Source of the DNA: Xanthostigma xanthostigma
Taxonomy: Eukaryota > Arthropoda > Insecta > Raphidioptera > Raphidiidae
Direction: 5' to 3'
Length of the DNA stretch: 64,000 bases
Assembly (NCBI GenBank): GCA_963575645.1
Contig: OY754467.1
Location: forward strand, 1,736,001-1,800,000
The notes beneath the pieces are model-generated. The model was not told the DNA's origin and did no database searches. It saw only the letters and a list, made by a program, of their open reading frames with translations. Made by a program: the position numbers and the translations under genes. This document shows positions 1-11,217 of this stretch, piece by piece. The first letter of the stretch is position 1; each line of letters starts with the position of its first letter.

Positions 1-186
1 AACTGATCTAAAAAATATAAAAATTAATTAATTATTAGTTTTTAATAACATTCGCTTAAAGTTTTTTTAGTATCGAAATATTGAAAAAAATATAATTATT
101 TTTTCAATATTTCGATATTAAAAAACTTTAACCGAATTTTAATAAAAACTAGTTGTTAATTAATTTTTATATTTTTTAGATCAGTT
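1..186. repeat. Foldback (inverted repeat) at window start
   Basis: The first ~30 bases, starting AACTGATCTAAAAAATAT, are the reverse complement of the stretch ending at 186. The inner parts (the AAAGTTTTTTTAGTATCGAA side and its mirror) also pair, so the whole segment can fold on a centre near position 97. It abuts a Penelope-like 3' segment whose normal upstream sequence (compare 38295-38325) is the right arm. The left arm therefore looks like an inverted duplication of PLE sequence. No coding potential. Confidence 0.7.
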
Positions 187-292
187 CTGAAGAAGATCCA
201 AATCCGGACTTAAACGTTAATGTATTGAATTTATATATTTGTTGTTAATATAATTGTCTGAAAAATTGGTCGATAATTTTATTTACTAAAAA
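179..292 (+). mobile_element. Penelope-like element, 3'-terminal fragment
   Basis: The segment with GAAGAAGATCCAAATCCGG and the terminal motif AAAATTGGTCGATAATTTTA matches the 3' end of the better-preserved PLE at 38320-38440. The final part of that 3' end (the GAAGAGTTCTATTCAGACG segment) is missing, so the copy is truncated at its right end. No coding sequence remains. Confidence 0.65.
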
Positions 293-738
293 TAGATACG
301 TATAGCAGAAAAATCGAGAAGTTCAGTTATAATATGAATCCCACGATCTCTGAAAAACCCTGTAAGGGTTCTCTGACAAAAGTAAGTTTGGGAATTCTGG
401 TTATAACAGCTATTGCACTGTAAGCCATCTCTGGTCGTTCCATACCTTCTGTAAATCTATAGAAAAGTTATCGTACATAATATGGAAAAAAAAGCTACAC
501 TAAGCGGTGTTGACTTCCATGCAAGTACATTGAACATAATATTGTGAACACGATTGAATGTGAACAGATAAAAGCTTGATTATCAAGTCTCGGCGCTCAA
601 CATCACATTATATAACCTCAGTTACTTCACTCATCAATCGCAAAAATCTCATATTCTTGCATCGTTTTACCACAAATGGGAAATGGTACTAATCTAAGTC
701 AAAAATCACATTGCATAATTTTAGAATATTTTTTCGTT
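293..738. other. Unassigned AT-rich stretch
   Basis: No reading frame, tRNA-like box, terminal inverted repeat or second copy in this window was recognised. Confidence 0.4.
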
Positions 739-1451
739 TTAAGGAGATTGAACCATTTTACGAAGATAATGAAAAAAATCTGAAATCAAGTTTTTTTCAT
801 AGATTTTTTTATGACAAAATTTTCTGTAAAAAATCCAAAATCATTAGATTTATAAAGTTAAAAATTAAAAAAAACTTTTACATGTAGTCTTATGGAAAAT
901 ATGTCAACCTAGCATGTAAACGGTACATTTTAATTTTTTGAAAATAACCAAATAATGTCAGCAGTTCCGAAAACTAACTATGTAAAGCATTGATGCCTTA
1001 CGCATATTTTAATATTTTTTCCAATTTAATTAGGAGACTTTTAATCAATAAAAACAACTATTAAACCTTAGCACTTTTCGATTATGGACTTTTATTCTTG
1101 ACAATTTTAACAATTTTAACTGAATTTTCAACTTTTTAATGATTTAATTTTAATTTTTATTACTTCTAATTTCTTTTTTTGATTATTTACTGCAAAAAAT
1201 ATGTAAAATACAGATATATAAATTTATTTTTTCTAACCTAACTTTGTACAAAAAATTCAAAATTTAATCCATTAAGTAAAATACTAAAATAATTAATTAA
1301 TATTAAAAAAAAAATGTTTATTTATGCCTTTATGACAATAATGTATTGGTATCATCGACTTATAACCTTTTGTAAAAATGTATTATGGAAAAGTTCTCAT
1401 TTAGAATTCGACTTACTTTTGATTGGGACTGTAACGCATCAACCTCCTTAA
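739..1451 (+). mobile_element. TTAA-flanked non-autonomous element, copy 1
   Basis: The segment opens TTAAGGAGATTGA and closes TCAACCTCCTTAA, giving short inverted ends with TTAA on both sides. A second, inverted copy of the whole ~700 bp lies at 42791-43475, so both ends are defined by comparison. An internal piece recurs at 59521-59632. TTAA flanks are the piggyBac target duplication, so a piggyBac-type MITE is plausible, but the terminal GGAG is not the usual piggyBac terminus. No transposase coding remains. Confidence 0.6.
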
Positions 1452-2152
1452 GATCCACATTTCTAGAAGGTATACTGAGGGAATTTTACTTGCAGAATTC
1501 AAGCACAAATAAGCTGCCACGATAACTATTTACCCTCCCCCGTAGTCAATATCTACTCTAAGCAATGCATTGGATAGTGCATACAAGCATATTACATTTT
1601 TTTTAGTCATAAACTTGATGATGCTTGAAATGAAATCATTTGAAATGCAATAGTATTTGAACCAGTATTGATGAGGATGGCAAGAGTGAGTTAAAAACAT
1701 TCTAAGTAATTACCTACCGTTTGGTACACAATATTTAACTGTTTGTACTTGCCAAATAATCTTTTTAACACAGTGTTTAATTAACTCTTATATACGATGT
1801 TCACAATTTACTTAGGGGTTGAAAAAAGTTTTTAGGTCCAGAAATAACGAAAACATTTTTAGAACCGTTTCAAATTGAAAATTTAACTATTTACGCTGTC
1901 AAAATTTAAATGAAATCGGTCCGACAGGGCCGGACTTACAAGCTTCATAGAACTGCTGGTTTTCGGATATGAATTTACTTACTAAAGGACGTATTTTATT
2001 TGGGGCAGATGTTGGATTGATATTAATATGAAAATTTAATAAAAAAATATTATTTTAAGGGATGTATTAAGGGGTTAGATTTTTTGTTCTGTCCAAAAAC
2101 AATCTTTAGTACTTATAATAAAGCGATAATGTCTGTATTAGCAAATACACTA
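1452..2152. other. Unassigned AT-rich stretch
   Basis: No supported gene or repeat was found in this 700-bp interval. Confidence 0.4.
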
Positions 2153-2322
2153 TTGGAAGATTAAAAGGATGAATCCTGGTGGCATAGGATCGATGAACTA
2201 AGCAAATACTGAAGGTTTTTTTTATTGCAAACGTCAGACAATAAAATGAAATAAAAAAACCTTCAGTATTTGCTTAGTTCATCGATCCTATGCCACCAGG
2301 ATTCATCCTTTTAATCTTCCAA
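2153..2322. repeat. Foldback with ~72-bp near-perfect arms
   Basis: The left arm (TTGGAAGATTAAAAGGATGA onward, 2153-2225) is the near-exact reverse complement of 2250-2322, around a ~24-nt loop. A transcript would form a long hairpin. The low arm divergence implies recent origin or gene conversion. No terminal duplication or coding frame is visible. Confidence 0.85.
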
Positions 2323-2499
2323 CATTTAAACAGGATCATCATCACTCTAAATTATTAGAGTTGTTTTTCACAATCAAATACACTATATTGTCAGCGGGGT
2401 TTTGGCGCTGCTACCCGATTTTTTTTTATCAAAATCTCGGGATTAGAGATAAAATTGTCAAGTTTTAGTTTATTTTTCAAAAATATATTCCTATTTGTT

Positions 2500-2688
2500 C
2501 AGTGGCGGATCCACGGGGGGGGGGGTTCGGGTCCAACCCCCCCCCCCCCCTTCCAGAGAATCAAAAATCCCAAATTGAAATCTTACTGCGCGATAAAAAA
2601 AAGCTTTTCATGTTTTTCATGAATTCTCCACAAAATGAGAAAAAAATTTTCAAGACCCCCCCTTGCCGTAATCCTGGATCCGCCACTG
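2500..2688. mobile_element. hAT-type MITE with 8-bp target duplication
   Basis: Terminal inverted repeats CAGTGGCGGATCCA / TGGATCCGCCACTG bound a 189-bp element with G- and C-homopolymer runs. An exact 8-bp duplication TATTTGTT lies at 2492-2499 and 2689-2696. CAGTG ends plus an 8-bp duplication are the hAT superfamily signature. The reading frames across it run through the poly-G and poly-C tracts and the ends, and are not genes. Confidence 0.9.
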
Positions 2689-2696
2689 TATTTGTT

Positions 2697-3270
2697 CGTA
2701 TATTAGTTTGTTTACAGTGTACAAACGCGGACATTTTACATAAAAATAAAAAATTCAATTTTCTTACATTTTTTACGCACATAAAATGTTGTGAAACGTT
2801 ATAAAACTCAATAAACTTTTCCAAACGCTTTACAAAGCATTAAAGCACCCCAAAGATTACACGTAACAGCACTGCATCGACGGTCGCAGAACAAAACGGC
2901 GTAAAACGATTTTTTTCTTTTATTTTGTAGATCTGTTAGAAATAAAATAGTTAAGCATGCTTTGATTATTTTTTACATGACGTGGAACATATTATGTGGG
3001 TAACCATGGCAACGAATAGCAAATATCATATTGAATACTGACCATTACCCGCGTCACCTCACGCGAGATCAGAACTTTTATAATCTTTATACTATATATC
3101 AAATGTCAACATTCTGAAGTTGGAATGGTCCCGTCGCCCATTTTTTTTTTTAATATAAAGCGATTTTTTTCGATTTCACATGCCCCTGTTGAGCCTGCTT
3201 AGTTACGGTCCTGGGTATCAGGTCCAAATAACAATAACTGTTGGCGGGCCTTGAAAAAAAGTAACAAAAA
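2697..3270. other. Unassigned stretch before Helitron copy 1
   Basis: AT-rich DNA; no repeat family, gene or RNA recognised. Confidence 0.4.
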
Positions 3271-3865
3271 CTAGAGTGACCTGTGCGAATTATTCGCACT
3301 AAATAAGTATAATAATTATCACTTTACAAAATTATTTTTAAATATGATTGCAGGTATTCAATTAGTTTCTAATTTTCCACACTGCTTATAACGTTCTTCT
3401 TTTTGTTGTATTACAATATGAAGCTCAGATGACAGATCGAAGAAATATTTTACTAAAATTGTCATATATAGAGGCGCAAGTAGCAAAAGCGTTGAGCTAA
3501 GCCGTCAGATGGCATCATGCAGCATTGCTGTGACGTTGTTCAGCGTTGCTTGCTGTTTCAAAATTAAAGCCGTCAGATGGCAGTATGCAGCATTGTGTCT
3601 GTTGTATTACAATATGAAGGTCAGATGACAGATCGAAGTGTTGACGTTGTTTCAAAATTAAAACCGTCAGATGGCAGACGTTGTTCAGCGTTGCTGTATT
3701 TTAATTAATTTACAAAAACAAAAGCAATAATGAATTTTTTAGTTGTCGATGTGAGTAGAGCAAGCAATTATCTGTACAATGATATATAATTTATGTGGAG
3801 AAATTGTGTGGTTTTTCTAAAAAGGGAGGCAAACATCTTTACCCTTAGCGTATTAATATATATGA
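3271..3865 (-). mobile_element. Non-autonomous Helitron, copy 1 (complete)
   Basis: Read on the minus strand it begins TCATATATATTAATACGC at 3865 and ends with hairpin GTGCGAATAATTCGCAC, 8 nt and CTAG at 3271, inserted between A and T. TC...CTAG ends, a subterminal hairpin and an AT target without duplication define canonical Helitrons. It lacks Rep/helicase coding. It carries the TTAAAATACAGCAACG internal variant shared with copies 6, 7, 9 and 11. Confidence 0.95.
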
Positions 3866-5328
3866 TGATTACCAAAAATGAACCATACGCGATTTTTTCT
3901 TTATGGCTACAAATGTGAGTAAAATACAAGTTCTCTATAGAGCATAACGCTATACGGACATGCGTCGGTATCACGACTGAGCCCTCATTTGATACGCAGC
4001 AACAATAATCAACATCTAAATATCCTCCGGAAGCCCCGTACAAGCCGAAAGGTGCATGAGTAAGCGATCTTTGACCTTTTATACCGACGATGAACAGACT
4101 GAAGTCGCACAAAAAAAGACAGTGTCTCTAAATGTTTTTTTTTCGTGTTCAGATCATAGCTCATACAAGGAAAGGACCATAGAAACATAGCGCAGACCTT
4201 CTATATAAACGGTGAACAGATTAAATCGAAAAAAGACAGTGTCTCCATTTTTTTTTAAATTTTGAAACTATAGACTGTGTGCACGAAGCCTACTAGCACC
4301 GCTAGTGGGTAATAGAGAATTATTGAGCTCACTTTTTATGGAAATCAAGACATGTTTCTATGTGATAAGTCAAAAATTTTAATTGGCCATGATGTGTCAA
4401 AAAAAAACGTAATAAGAAAAAAACTTTTTTATATACCATTGTAAACCATTATATAAATAGCATAACATAAAAGGTACGTACATGACGTACAATATATAAA
4501 TAATTAATTTGTATGCGCTGACAGCGGAACGTCAAATTATGGCGCCAATGGTCTCTATTTTACTTAAATCGCCATCAGCGCAACAGCCTGGAACACCACA
4601 AACATTTCCAGATCGCTTAGTTTTGCCCATGGTTTAAACTTTATAAAATTATAACTATTTTCACTTTTAATAAACATTGCTCACTGACATACGGAAAATT
4701 TGATCCTGAAGTTTCCCCTAGTGCTCACCACAAACTCTCGCATAGAAAAATTTGTAACTCCGCCTCCTTGCACATAGTCCATATGTCTTAATGCAGGCCT
4801 CGCTGGCAATGAACTGGGAAAAAACGATTAAGAATTATTTAAGATTTACTTACCTACTTATTAAATAAAAATTATTTTATGTTTCTTTTAGAAGTCGTCA
4901 GATTTTTCAAATATTGTAGCTTGTAAGTCTCAGCGTCAATCTACATTTTACATGTACCACAAAATGTACACATGATATAAAAAAACATACCTACATCTAG
5001 CTTTCACAAAGTGATGGAGAACATGTGTGAAAATTTCAGGGTTGTCCAGCTTTTTCAATGAATTACAGTACGTTCACCAACAGTGACAACAGTGACTAAT
5101 TCGTGTATCCTACTAGATGCAAAAAATAGTTTTTAGTACAACTCGAGATTTACGATCGAAAACTGCCAAGGTATATTTTTTGTACTTTAAACTAAACCGG
5201 AAGTGTACATATATTTTTTTTTCAAATGGCAGCATACATTTTTATCTACAATTTCTCTATAAATTCATATAAAATTTTTATAAGATTACATAAGAAAATA
5301 TTCTAGAAAAAACGTTAAATTATTAATA
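3866..5328. other. Unassigned stretch with a small direct duplication
   Basis: Mostly featureless AT-rich DNA. Two related ~60-bp segments, near 4072-4135 and 4198-4256, both contain AAGACAGTGTCTC preceded by a similar ACxGATGAACAGAxT-type stretch. This is an old local direct repeat. No coding sequence is supported. Confidence 0.4.
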
Positions 5329-5939
5329 ACTAGCGGTCCCGTCCGGTTTCACCCGGGTGTAAAAGAACGAATGGGGAAGGGAGGAACATGAGTACACACA
5401 TTCATCTTAGTTTACCGAAATGAATGTTGTGTCCAAATTTCATGATGATTGGAGTTATCGTTCAAAAGTTTTTGTCGATAAAAAGCAGTTATTATACTTT
5501 TTTTAACTAATAATTTTTTTTTAATTAAATAATATTAAAATAAATTTAAATGTTAGCCTTAGAAGAAAACAATGTAGAAAATAAAAAAAAATAAAAATAT
5601 ATTCGCCCAACGTAGGGCTTGAACCCACGACCCTGATATTGACAGACGTGTGCTCTACCGATTGAGCTCGCCGACGTTGTATTCTGACAACGCTAATATG
5701 AGTATATTTAGTTAGTGCATTTCACCTGAATAGAAGCTTATTTTTGAGATACATTTTGCAACATTTTTCATTAATGCTCCGCTCCTGATGGTCGTATCCT
5801 GATTTTATATAGCCTATAGCCTTCCTCGATAAATGGGCTATCCAACAAAACATTTCTTTTCAATTTGAACCAGTAGTTCCTGAGATTAGCGCGTTCAAAC
5901 AAACAAAAAAACTCTTCAGCTTTATATATTAGTATAGAT
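5329..5939 (+). mobile_element. LINE-tail composite retroelement, copy 1
   Basis: The segment starts ACTAGCGGTCCCGTCCGG, continues with GTTTCACCCGGGTG, and ends with the tail TTTATATATTAGTATAGAT. It is shared along its length with 7252-7968. Such heads and tails characterise LINE 3' regions and LINE-tailed SINEs in Lepidoptera (family knowledge). A tRNA-like module sits inside in reverse orientation (5604-5676). No reverse transcriptase remains. Confidence 0.7.
5604..5676 (-). repeat. Antisense tRNA-like module inside composite element
   Basis: On the minus strand it has an A-box-like stretch around GGCGAGCTCAATCGGTAGAG and the B-box-like GGGTTCAAGCCC, about 35 nt apart, as in tRNA-derived SINE heads. 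The closest visible relative is 7623-7694, which resembles tRNA-Lys more strongly. Stem pairing is degraded, so this is not a functional tRNA gene. Confidence 0.6.
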
Positions 5940-7251
5940 AATCATTACTGTGTATTTAAATAATAAAATGATAACGCTTTTCCCGAATATTTTCTTATGT
6001 AACCTTACGAAAATTTTATATGAACTTATAGAGAGCTTTCAAAGATCCTTCATTTGAAAAATATATGACAGATTTCGATCTATGCTATTTTTAAGGCATA
6101 CCTACAAATATCTTTAAAAATGAGATTTTTGAATAGAATCAATCCCACAGTGTTTGTAAAAAAGACAAGCTTACTCTAATGGCCACAAGAAGGCGTTTGT
6201 ATTTCTTTTGATTAAAAAGTTGTATCCGATTAAAAGATTTCCAAAATTCACAAAAACATATTTTTGGAGTGTTCAATATTGATGCATAATTGAACACCCC
6301 TGGTAGTTTCCCAGAGGCAGACACAGCACAGACGGGCCATAAACTGGATCAATCACTAAATGGCTTGTGCGCAGCCCCCGTAACTACTTTCTGTATATAT
6401 TAACATCTCTCGTACATAACCTCTAAAATATATGAAGTCAAAAATAGCTTGTCTTTTATACGTAAAATTTATTATTATCGATGCCTGATTTTTACAATAT
6501 ATTTTATATCACTAACTTATTCAACAAACATTATGTTTTTAATTAAAAAATAATATAAATTTGTATTTAATTTAATGTTCATAACTTAAGTTTCCGTCGA
6601 CATATTTCAACTTTATCTACTACTGCAAATAAAATAAAAATAATTGTTACAAAATAATTTACATAAACAATTTAGATTTAAATGTATGTTTGGGTACCAA
6701 TCTACACTAAATTTCATCTAAATCGGTCCAACCGTTTTCGAGTCATGCTAAAAAACAGACAAAAATCGTGGAAAATGAAGTACAACATATTATACCAGAA
6801 TAAACGCAATTTTCTAGTTTTTACAAAAAAAAATTTACAAAATTTTCGTCTGTCTGTCACGCGTCACCCGGTATATAGGCTATCACCATTACCGCTAGCG
6901 AATCTGCGCACAGCATTCACGCAAAAGAAGCCGCAGGCAAAAGTTAGCGCTAAACATACATCGACCCCCTCTTCGCTTTATTTGGCTATGGAAACGATTA
7001 ACTCAAACGCACAGTATATATAGAGCGGCACATACACACGTATGTCTAATAACATTACATTGTAGCGATCGTTTAGGCAGCAGTAACTTACATTACACGG
7101 AAAGTGCATTAGAAGAGAAGCTTTATGTAGAGTAGAGTCGGGCTAACGTACGTTGCATCAACAAAACATTGTTGCCAAGCGGAGGGATTTACCTTCTTTA
7201 TTTTTACAATATTAAATCCAAATAAAAAAAAAACTCGCAACGCAGTGCCAA
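5940..7251. other. Mostly unassigned; short LINE-tail motif near 6690-6745
   Basis: The only recognisable element is AATTTCATCTAAATCGGTCC with AACCGTTTTCGAGTC just after it (about 6708-6745), typical of the 3' UTR of RTE/CR1-like LINEs. The remainder shows no supported gene or terminal repeat. Confidence 0.4.
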
Positions 7252-7968
7252 ACCCCGCCCGGTTTCACCCGGGTGCAAAAGAACGAATGGGGAAGAAAGG
7301 AACATGAGTACGCACATTCATCTTAGTTTACCGAGATGAATGTTGTGTCCAAACTTCATAATGATCGGCGTTGCCGTTCAAAAGTTTTTGTCGTTAAAAA
7401 TACTTTTTTAAGTAATAAATTTCTTTTAATATAATAAATATTTAATTGAAAACACTGTAGGAAAATTATTTTTATATATAGGTGCCTATAGTTATAACAG
7501 TTTTCAAATAGCTATTAATTAGATTTATTTAATTTTAATTAGTCGTAAAAAATTTTAAAAAATTGAAATGTAAACTTTAGAAGAAAGCAATGTAGAAAAT
7601 AAAAAAAAAATAAAAATATATTCGCCGACGTGGGGCTTGAATACTAACCCTGGCATTAAGAGTCTTACACTCTACCGACTGAGCTATCCGGGCTCTTGAA
7701 CGTTAATACTGCAGTATTTAGTTAAAGCATTTCACCTGATAATATTTGTCGGACAGACTAATTTTGAGACACATCTTGCAACATTTTTCATTTATGTTCC
7801 GCTCCAATTAGTCGTAGCGTAATATTATATAGCCTATAGCCTTCCTCAATAAATGGGCTATCCAACAAAAAAAAAATCTTTCAATTTGAACCAGTAGTTT
7901 CTGAGATTAGCGCGTTCAAACAAACAAACAAACTCTTCAGCTTTATATATTAGTATAGAAGTATAGAT
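7252..7968 (+). mobile_element. LINE-tail composite retroelement, copy 2
   Basis: Second copy of the 5329-5939 family: the same GTTTCACCCGGGTG head, the same internal order and the same tail TTTATATATTAGTATAGA. It has extra AT-rich sequence near 7430-7560. The antisense tRNA-like module is at the same relative position, so it was part of the element before both copies were made. Confidence 0.7.
7623..7694 (-). repeat. tRNA-Lys-like module, antisense in composite element
   Basis: Minus-strand reading begins GCCCGGATAGCTCAGTCGG, closely matching the 5' half of eukaryotic tRNA-Lys as I know it, with CTCTTAAT at the anticodon position (CTT). The T-arm is damaged: the expected GGTTCAAGTCC is TAGTATTCAAGCC. 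It is read as a tRNA-Lys-derived SINE head or tRNA pseudogene rather than a working tRNA. Confidence 0.65.
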
Positions 7969-8544
7969 TAAATACACGGTCCTCTCGGGCTGATTTTACT
8001 AAAATAACATAATCGTCAGTCATGCGCAGTAGCTAAAACGAAACTGGAACGTGTTTAAGCTACTGCGCACGACTGCGAAGATTCTGTTACCGTTCGCAGA
8101 AAGGTCGGAACAGAGCTAAAAGGGCACTGAAAAATATGCATTGTGATGTTTTCGACTCGTTAAACACAAATACTTCTAAAATTGTGTCATCGCTGGTAAA
8201 AATTGTTTTTAACAATCGATCGATAAACTCTGCGAGTCCCATGAAAGTTTAAAAATGATTGTATTGTTGCCGCATATTCGTTCCAAACAAACAATCGACA
8301 TATAGGCGACGACACATTTTAAGTTGACCAACGGACCCCGGCGGTAGGAGGCGCTTTGACGCCAGACAGAACGGCGCCTTCGACGTCGCGATGCACACAA
8401 AACTCTTGGCACGGTTTCACAATTTCCATTCTCATAACATGCATCAAATACCGGGGCACCGAATTTCGTGTTGAGTCTCCGAGGCGAAAATAGATACGAA
8501 ATATTCAACCATATTTTATGCCGTCTAAAAATATTCTTAAAATA
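7969..8544. other. Unassigned stretch with a short palindrome
   Basis: An inverted pair around 8017-8078 (ATGCGCAGTAGCT and AGCTACTGCGCA) forms a small stem. No gene is supported. The open frames over the more GC-rich 8200-8500 part have no recognisable motif. Confidence 0.35.
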
Positions 8545-8843
8545 CGCGCCACGAATCTAAAAGGCTCGGAAGTTAGATGCGAATGCGGGCTTGCGCTTGT
8601 ACAGTCTGTTGAAAAACTACAAACTCGCAACTCAACAAAACAATTTGACAATAGCGTACTCGACTGTACTTTAAAGCAGGAAAGCGACAAGTGACAAAGG
8701 CAACGAGCGATCACGGCCAATCATCGACTAGCGCACGTTTCGTGTAGGTAGCTGGGAGGTGGTGGGAGTCTCGAACGGCTCTAAAATGTGCCTTTGCGAC
8801 GCTGTTTGTGACTAACTTCCGAACCTTTTAGATCCGTGGCGCG
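8545..8843. mobile_element. TA-flanked MITE
   Basis: Inverted ends CGCGCCACGAATCTAAAAGG and the mirror CCTTTTAGATCCGTGGCGCG enclose 299 bp, with TA on both sides (8543-8544 and 8844-8845). A fragment of the same family lies at 43653-43728. TA duplications suggest Tc1/mariner-type mobilisation. No transposase remnant is visible. Confidence 0.75.
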
Positions 8844-8845
8844 TA

Positions 8846-9127
8846 TTGTTGAGGTTTTCCATGTTTTACCTCATTAATTCCAGATAAATATCGAGATGGT
8901 TACTTATTCAAGGCCATGGCCGATTACCTGTCAAACTCCTTTGCATAAAATTTGCCTACCTTTTCCTATTGTCCTAAAATTCCTTCATTCGCCCATTGCT
9001 AGTAATTAAGTGGAAGTTTAAAAATGTAGAAATAAACGGGACGTGTGATAGATGGAAAATAATAACGGCGTCTGTTATGACATAAAGTCGAGAAACGGAC
9101 GTTATTATTATTATTATTTTTATTGTG
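8846..9127 (+). mobile_element. tRNA-headed SINE family, copy 1 (5' truncated)
   Basis: Shares ATCGAGATGGTTACTTATTC, CCATGGCCGATTACCTGTCA and AAGTCGAGAAACGGACGTTA with copies at 23582-23897, 32328-32640 and 35324-35514. It ends in the (ATT)n tail of the family. The tRNA-like head seen in the 32328 copy is missing, consistent with 5' truncation at reverse transcription. Confidence 0.75.
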
Positions 9128-9850
9128 TTATTGTGAAAGAAATAAATTGTGCAGACGCACTCACAGCCGCCATGCGGTATATTTAGAAAGCTATATTATT
9201 TTCACAAAAATTAAAAAAAAAATTGTTGATCTAACATTTCAAAAATTACACTTAATTTGTAACATCAATAAAAGTCCAATAATGTAGAGAATAATTAAAG
9301 TTAATTAGCTAAATTGGCAGCTGTATAAAGTCCATGTAAAAAATTTGACAAACGCCGCTTTAATGCTGCAAAGTTTAAGCTTTTTTGTTCAATGAAAAGT
9401 TAGAGTTATTTCGACGAGAAAGTGTGTTCAAAGTTATAAAAAATCTTAAGTTAACGATGTCAAACTTTTACATATTAAAAATATATGAGAAGGTACCTAA
9501 TTCGCCATCTGAACGTAATACCATTTGAAAATAATTTGCATTTATCACAATTATTTTTCAGTTTTCTGTCACTCCAAGAGAAATTATTACTAAGGAATGT
9601 TATAGAGCGAAATTCCTTTGTACAGAAAAGTTTTCCTAAGCTTCATTTCGCTTGCCATGAGTGAAAATAGAAGGAAAATTCTCATTAATACAAAAACGGA
9701 ATAACGAACAATGTACCTACAACGCGTTCAAAAGAAAAATTCATTTTATCTCTCGATAAAGAATAGGCGACTTTTTACACGCTTTAATTAGTTTCACTTG
9801 TAGATTTGTATGTATGTATGTTTGTAAACTCGTTTATATAGTGGTATAAT
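9128..9850. other. Unassigned stretch
   Basis: AT-rich. A short (TATG)n run lies at 9807-9823. No gene or terminal repeat recognised. Confidence 0.4.
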
Positions 9851-10940
9851 ATGCCAGCACTGTAAGTACACTGGCTAGCCGTGCGGGTCTTCGCTGACGT
9901 CAACTCTCGGAATCACGGGTCGTGGGTTTTAATCCCTTCCACGCCGAAAAAAAAAATTGTTTTTTTTTCGGCAAATTTTTGACAATAAATCGAACTAAAA
10001 AGTGGAAAATAAATATAGTTTAAAAAAAACTAAAAAACACGCTTTATATCAAACTAAAAAGTGAAAAATAAATATAGTTTAAAAAAACACGCTTTATATC
10101 GAACTAAAAAGTAAAAAATATTTTGACGTGATAACGTCTTATAAATTGATGAATCACCAATCTTATAAATTGATAAAACACCGGCTGCATGCACGAAAAA
10201 GTGTAACGTTCCTAACGTAACGTTCCTAACATTCCTAACGCGTAACGTTCCACCTGACCCTGTGTGTGCTTTTTGCTAATTTCTCGCTCAATTTAAATCA
10301 GATCGGTTTGAAACCAGTCTTAAACGAAAGAGGAGAACATTTTACATAGATTTCGTATAACAGAATTTGCCTAAACAGTTTTTTTATACAAATTTATATA
10401 GAAAAATAGCTGTATAAATGCAATGTTGTCTAATGCATGGCGCGACGCGGTCGGTCGTCTTTGTTTGTCGTACATGGAAATTAGAAGATAACGTATGTCT
10501 TGTCTTAACATGAAAACGGCTGCATTTCTAATGTTTAATTCAATTTTTTGACATTAGTATTTTGTGAAATGCAACGCCTTCTAAGTTAAGTATTGGAATA
10601 ACTAATTATTATTAGAACATAATACTTTGACAGTTGCAAACGTCACTTTTGACATTTCTTATCATTCCGACACCAAGGATAAGCAGATTGAAACCAAATT
10701 TTGGGAGGATGTATTACCTAATACGTTATCACGTAAAACTATCGTCCGTAAACCGACTTTACAGACAACCAATTTTTTTTTTTTAAATAAGCTTAAAAAG
10801 CGTGGAGCGCTCGATATACGAAAATGTGAAACAAAGCGCCCCACGCTTTTTAAGCTTATTTTTAAAAAAAAATATTTTTTACTTTTTAGTTCGTTATAAA
10901 GCGTGTTTTTTAGTTTTTTTTTAAACTATATTTATTCATA
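9851..10940 (+). mobile_element. Composite foldback element with tRNA-like head, copy 1
   Basis: Order: tRNA-like head (9866-9945, B-box-like GTGGGTTTTAATCCC), a TTTTTCGGCAAATTTTTG segment, about two and a half ~50-bp subrepeats containing GAACTAAAAAGT and CACGCTTTATATC, then a hairpin with stem AAATAAGCTTAAAAAGCGTG (about 10782-10860), and the reverse complement of the subrepeat. An inverted relative lies at 51325-51770. The left arm is interrupted by another transposon at 10122-10772; its empty site is readable in the right arm. Confidence 0.65.
10122..10772 (-). mobile_element. ACGTGATAACGT-bounded element, copy 1
   Basis: Minus-strand reading starts TTGGTTGTCTGTAAAGTCGG, then ACGGACGATAGTTTTACG, and ends ACGTTATCACGTCAAA. 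ACGTGATAACGT therefore occurs near both ends in inverted orientation. Full-length relatives lie at 48055-48643 and 57996-58655, with a short form at 14512-14927. Near the 3' end there is a duplicated ATCAATTTATAAG and a variable run of AACGTTAC/ACGTTAGG repeats. No transposase. The superfamily is not identified; a TIR-type MITE is the simplest reading. It sits inside the left arm of the 9851-10940 element. Confidence 0.75.
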
Positions 10941-10985
10941 TTGTTAATCCGAATCACAACAGGTGTGTAGTATCGTACTTCAAAA

Positions 10986-11217
10986 TATGAATAAAAATTA
11001 GTGATTTATAAACAAGAAACCCTACTGCACAAAAATTAAATTAATAACAGAAAAAGAAAGAAACAAGTCGCATAATCTCAACATGCAGCAAGTGGAGATC
11101 TATTTGTCTCTTTCTTTTTGTATGTTGAGGTTGTCCTATTTGTTTCCCTCTTTTTTTGTTATTAATTTCATTTTTGTGCACTCGCGTTTCTTGTTTTTAT
11201 AAATAATTAATTTTTAT
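10986..11217. repeat. Foldback with ~97-bp imperfect arms
   Basis: The left arm (GAATAAAAATTAGTGATTTA through TCTCAACAT) pairs with the right arm (ATGTTGAGGTTG through AATTTTTATT) around a ~33-nt spacer. Arm divergence is clearly higher than in the 2153 or 52811 foldbacks, so it is older. Confidence 0.75.

Noticed and set aside
2502-2804. 100-residue frame starting MADPRGGGFGSNPPPP
   Set aside because: It is read through the poly-G/poly-C tracts and terminal repeat of the hAT MITE at 2500-2688 and into flanking AT-rich DNA.
7623-7694. Functional tRNA-Lys gene
   Set aside because: Good 5' half, but the T-arm is broken and the module is embedded at the same place in two copies of a retroelement, so it is a SINE/composite module.
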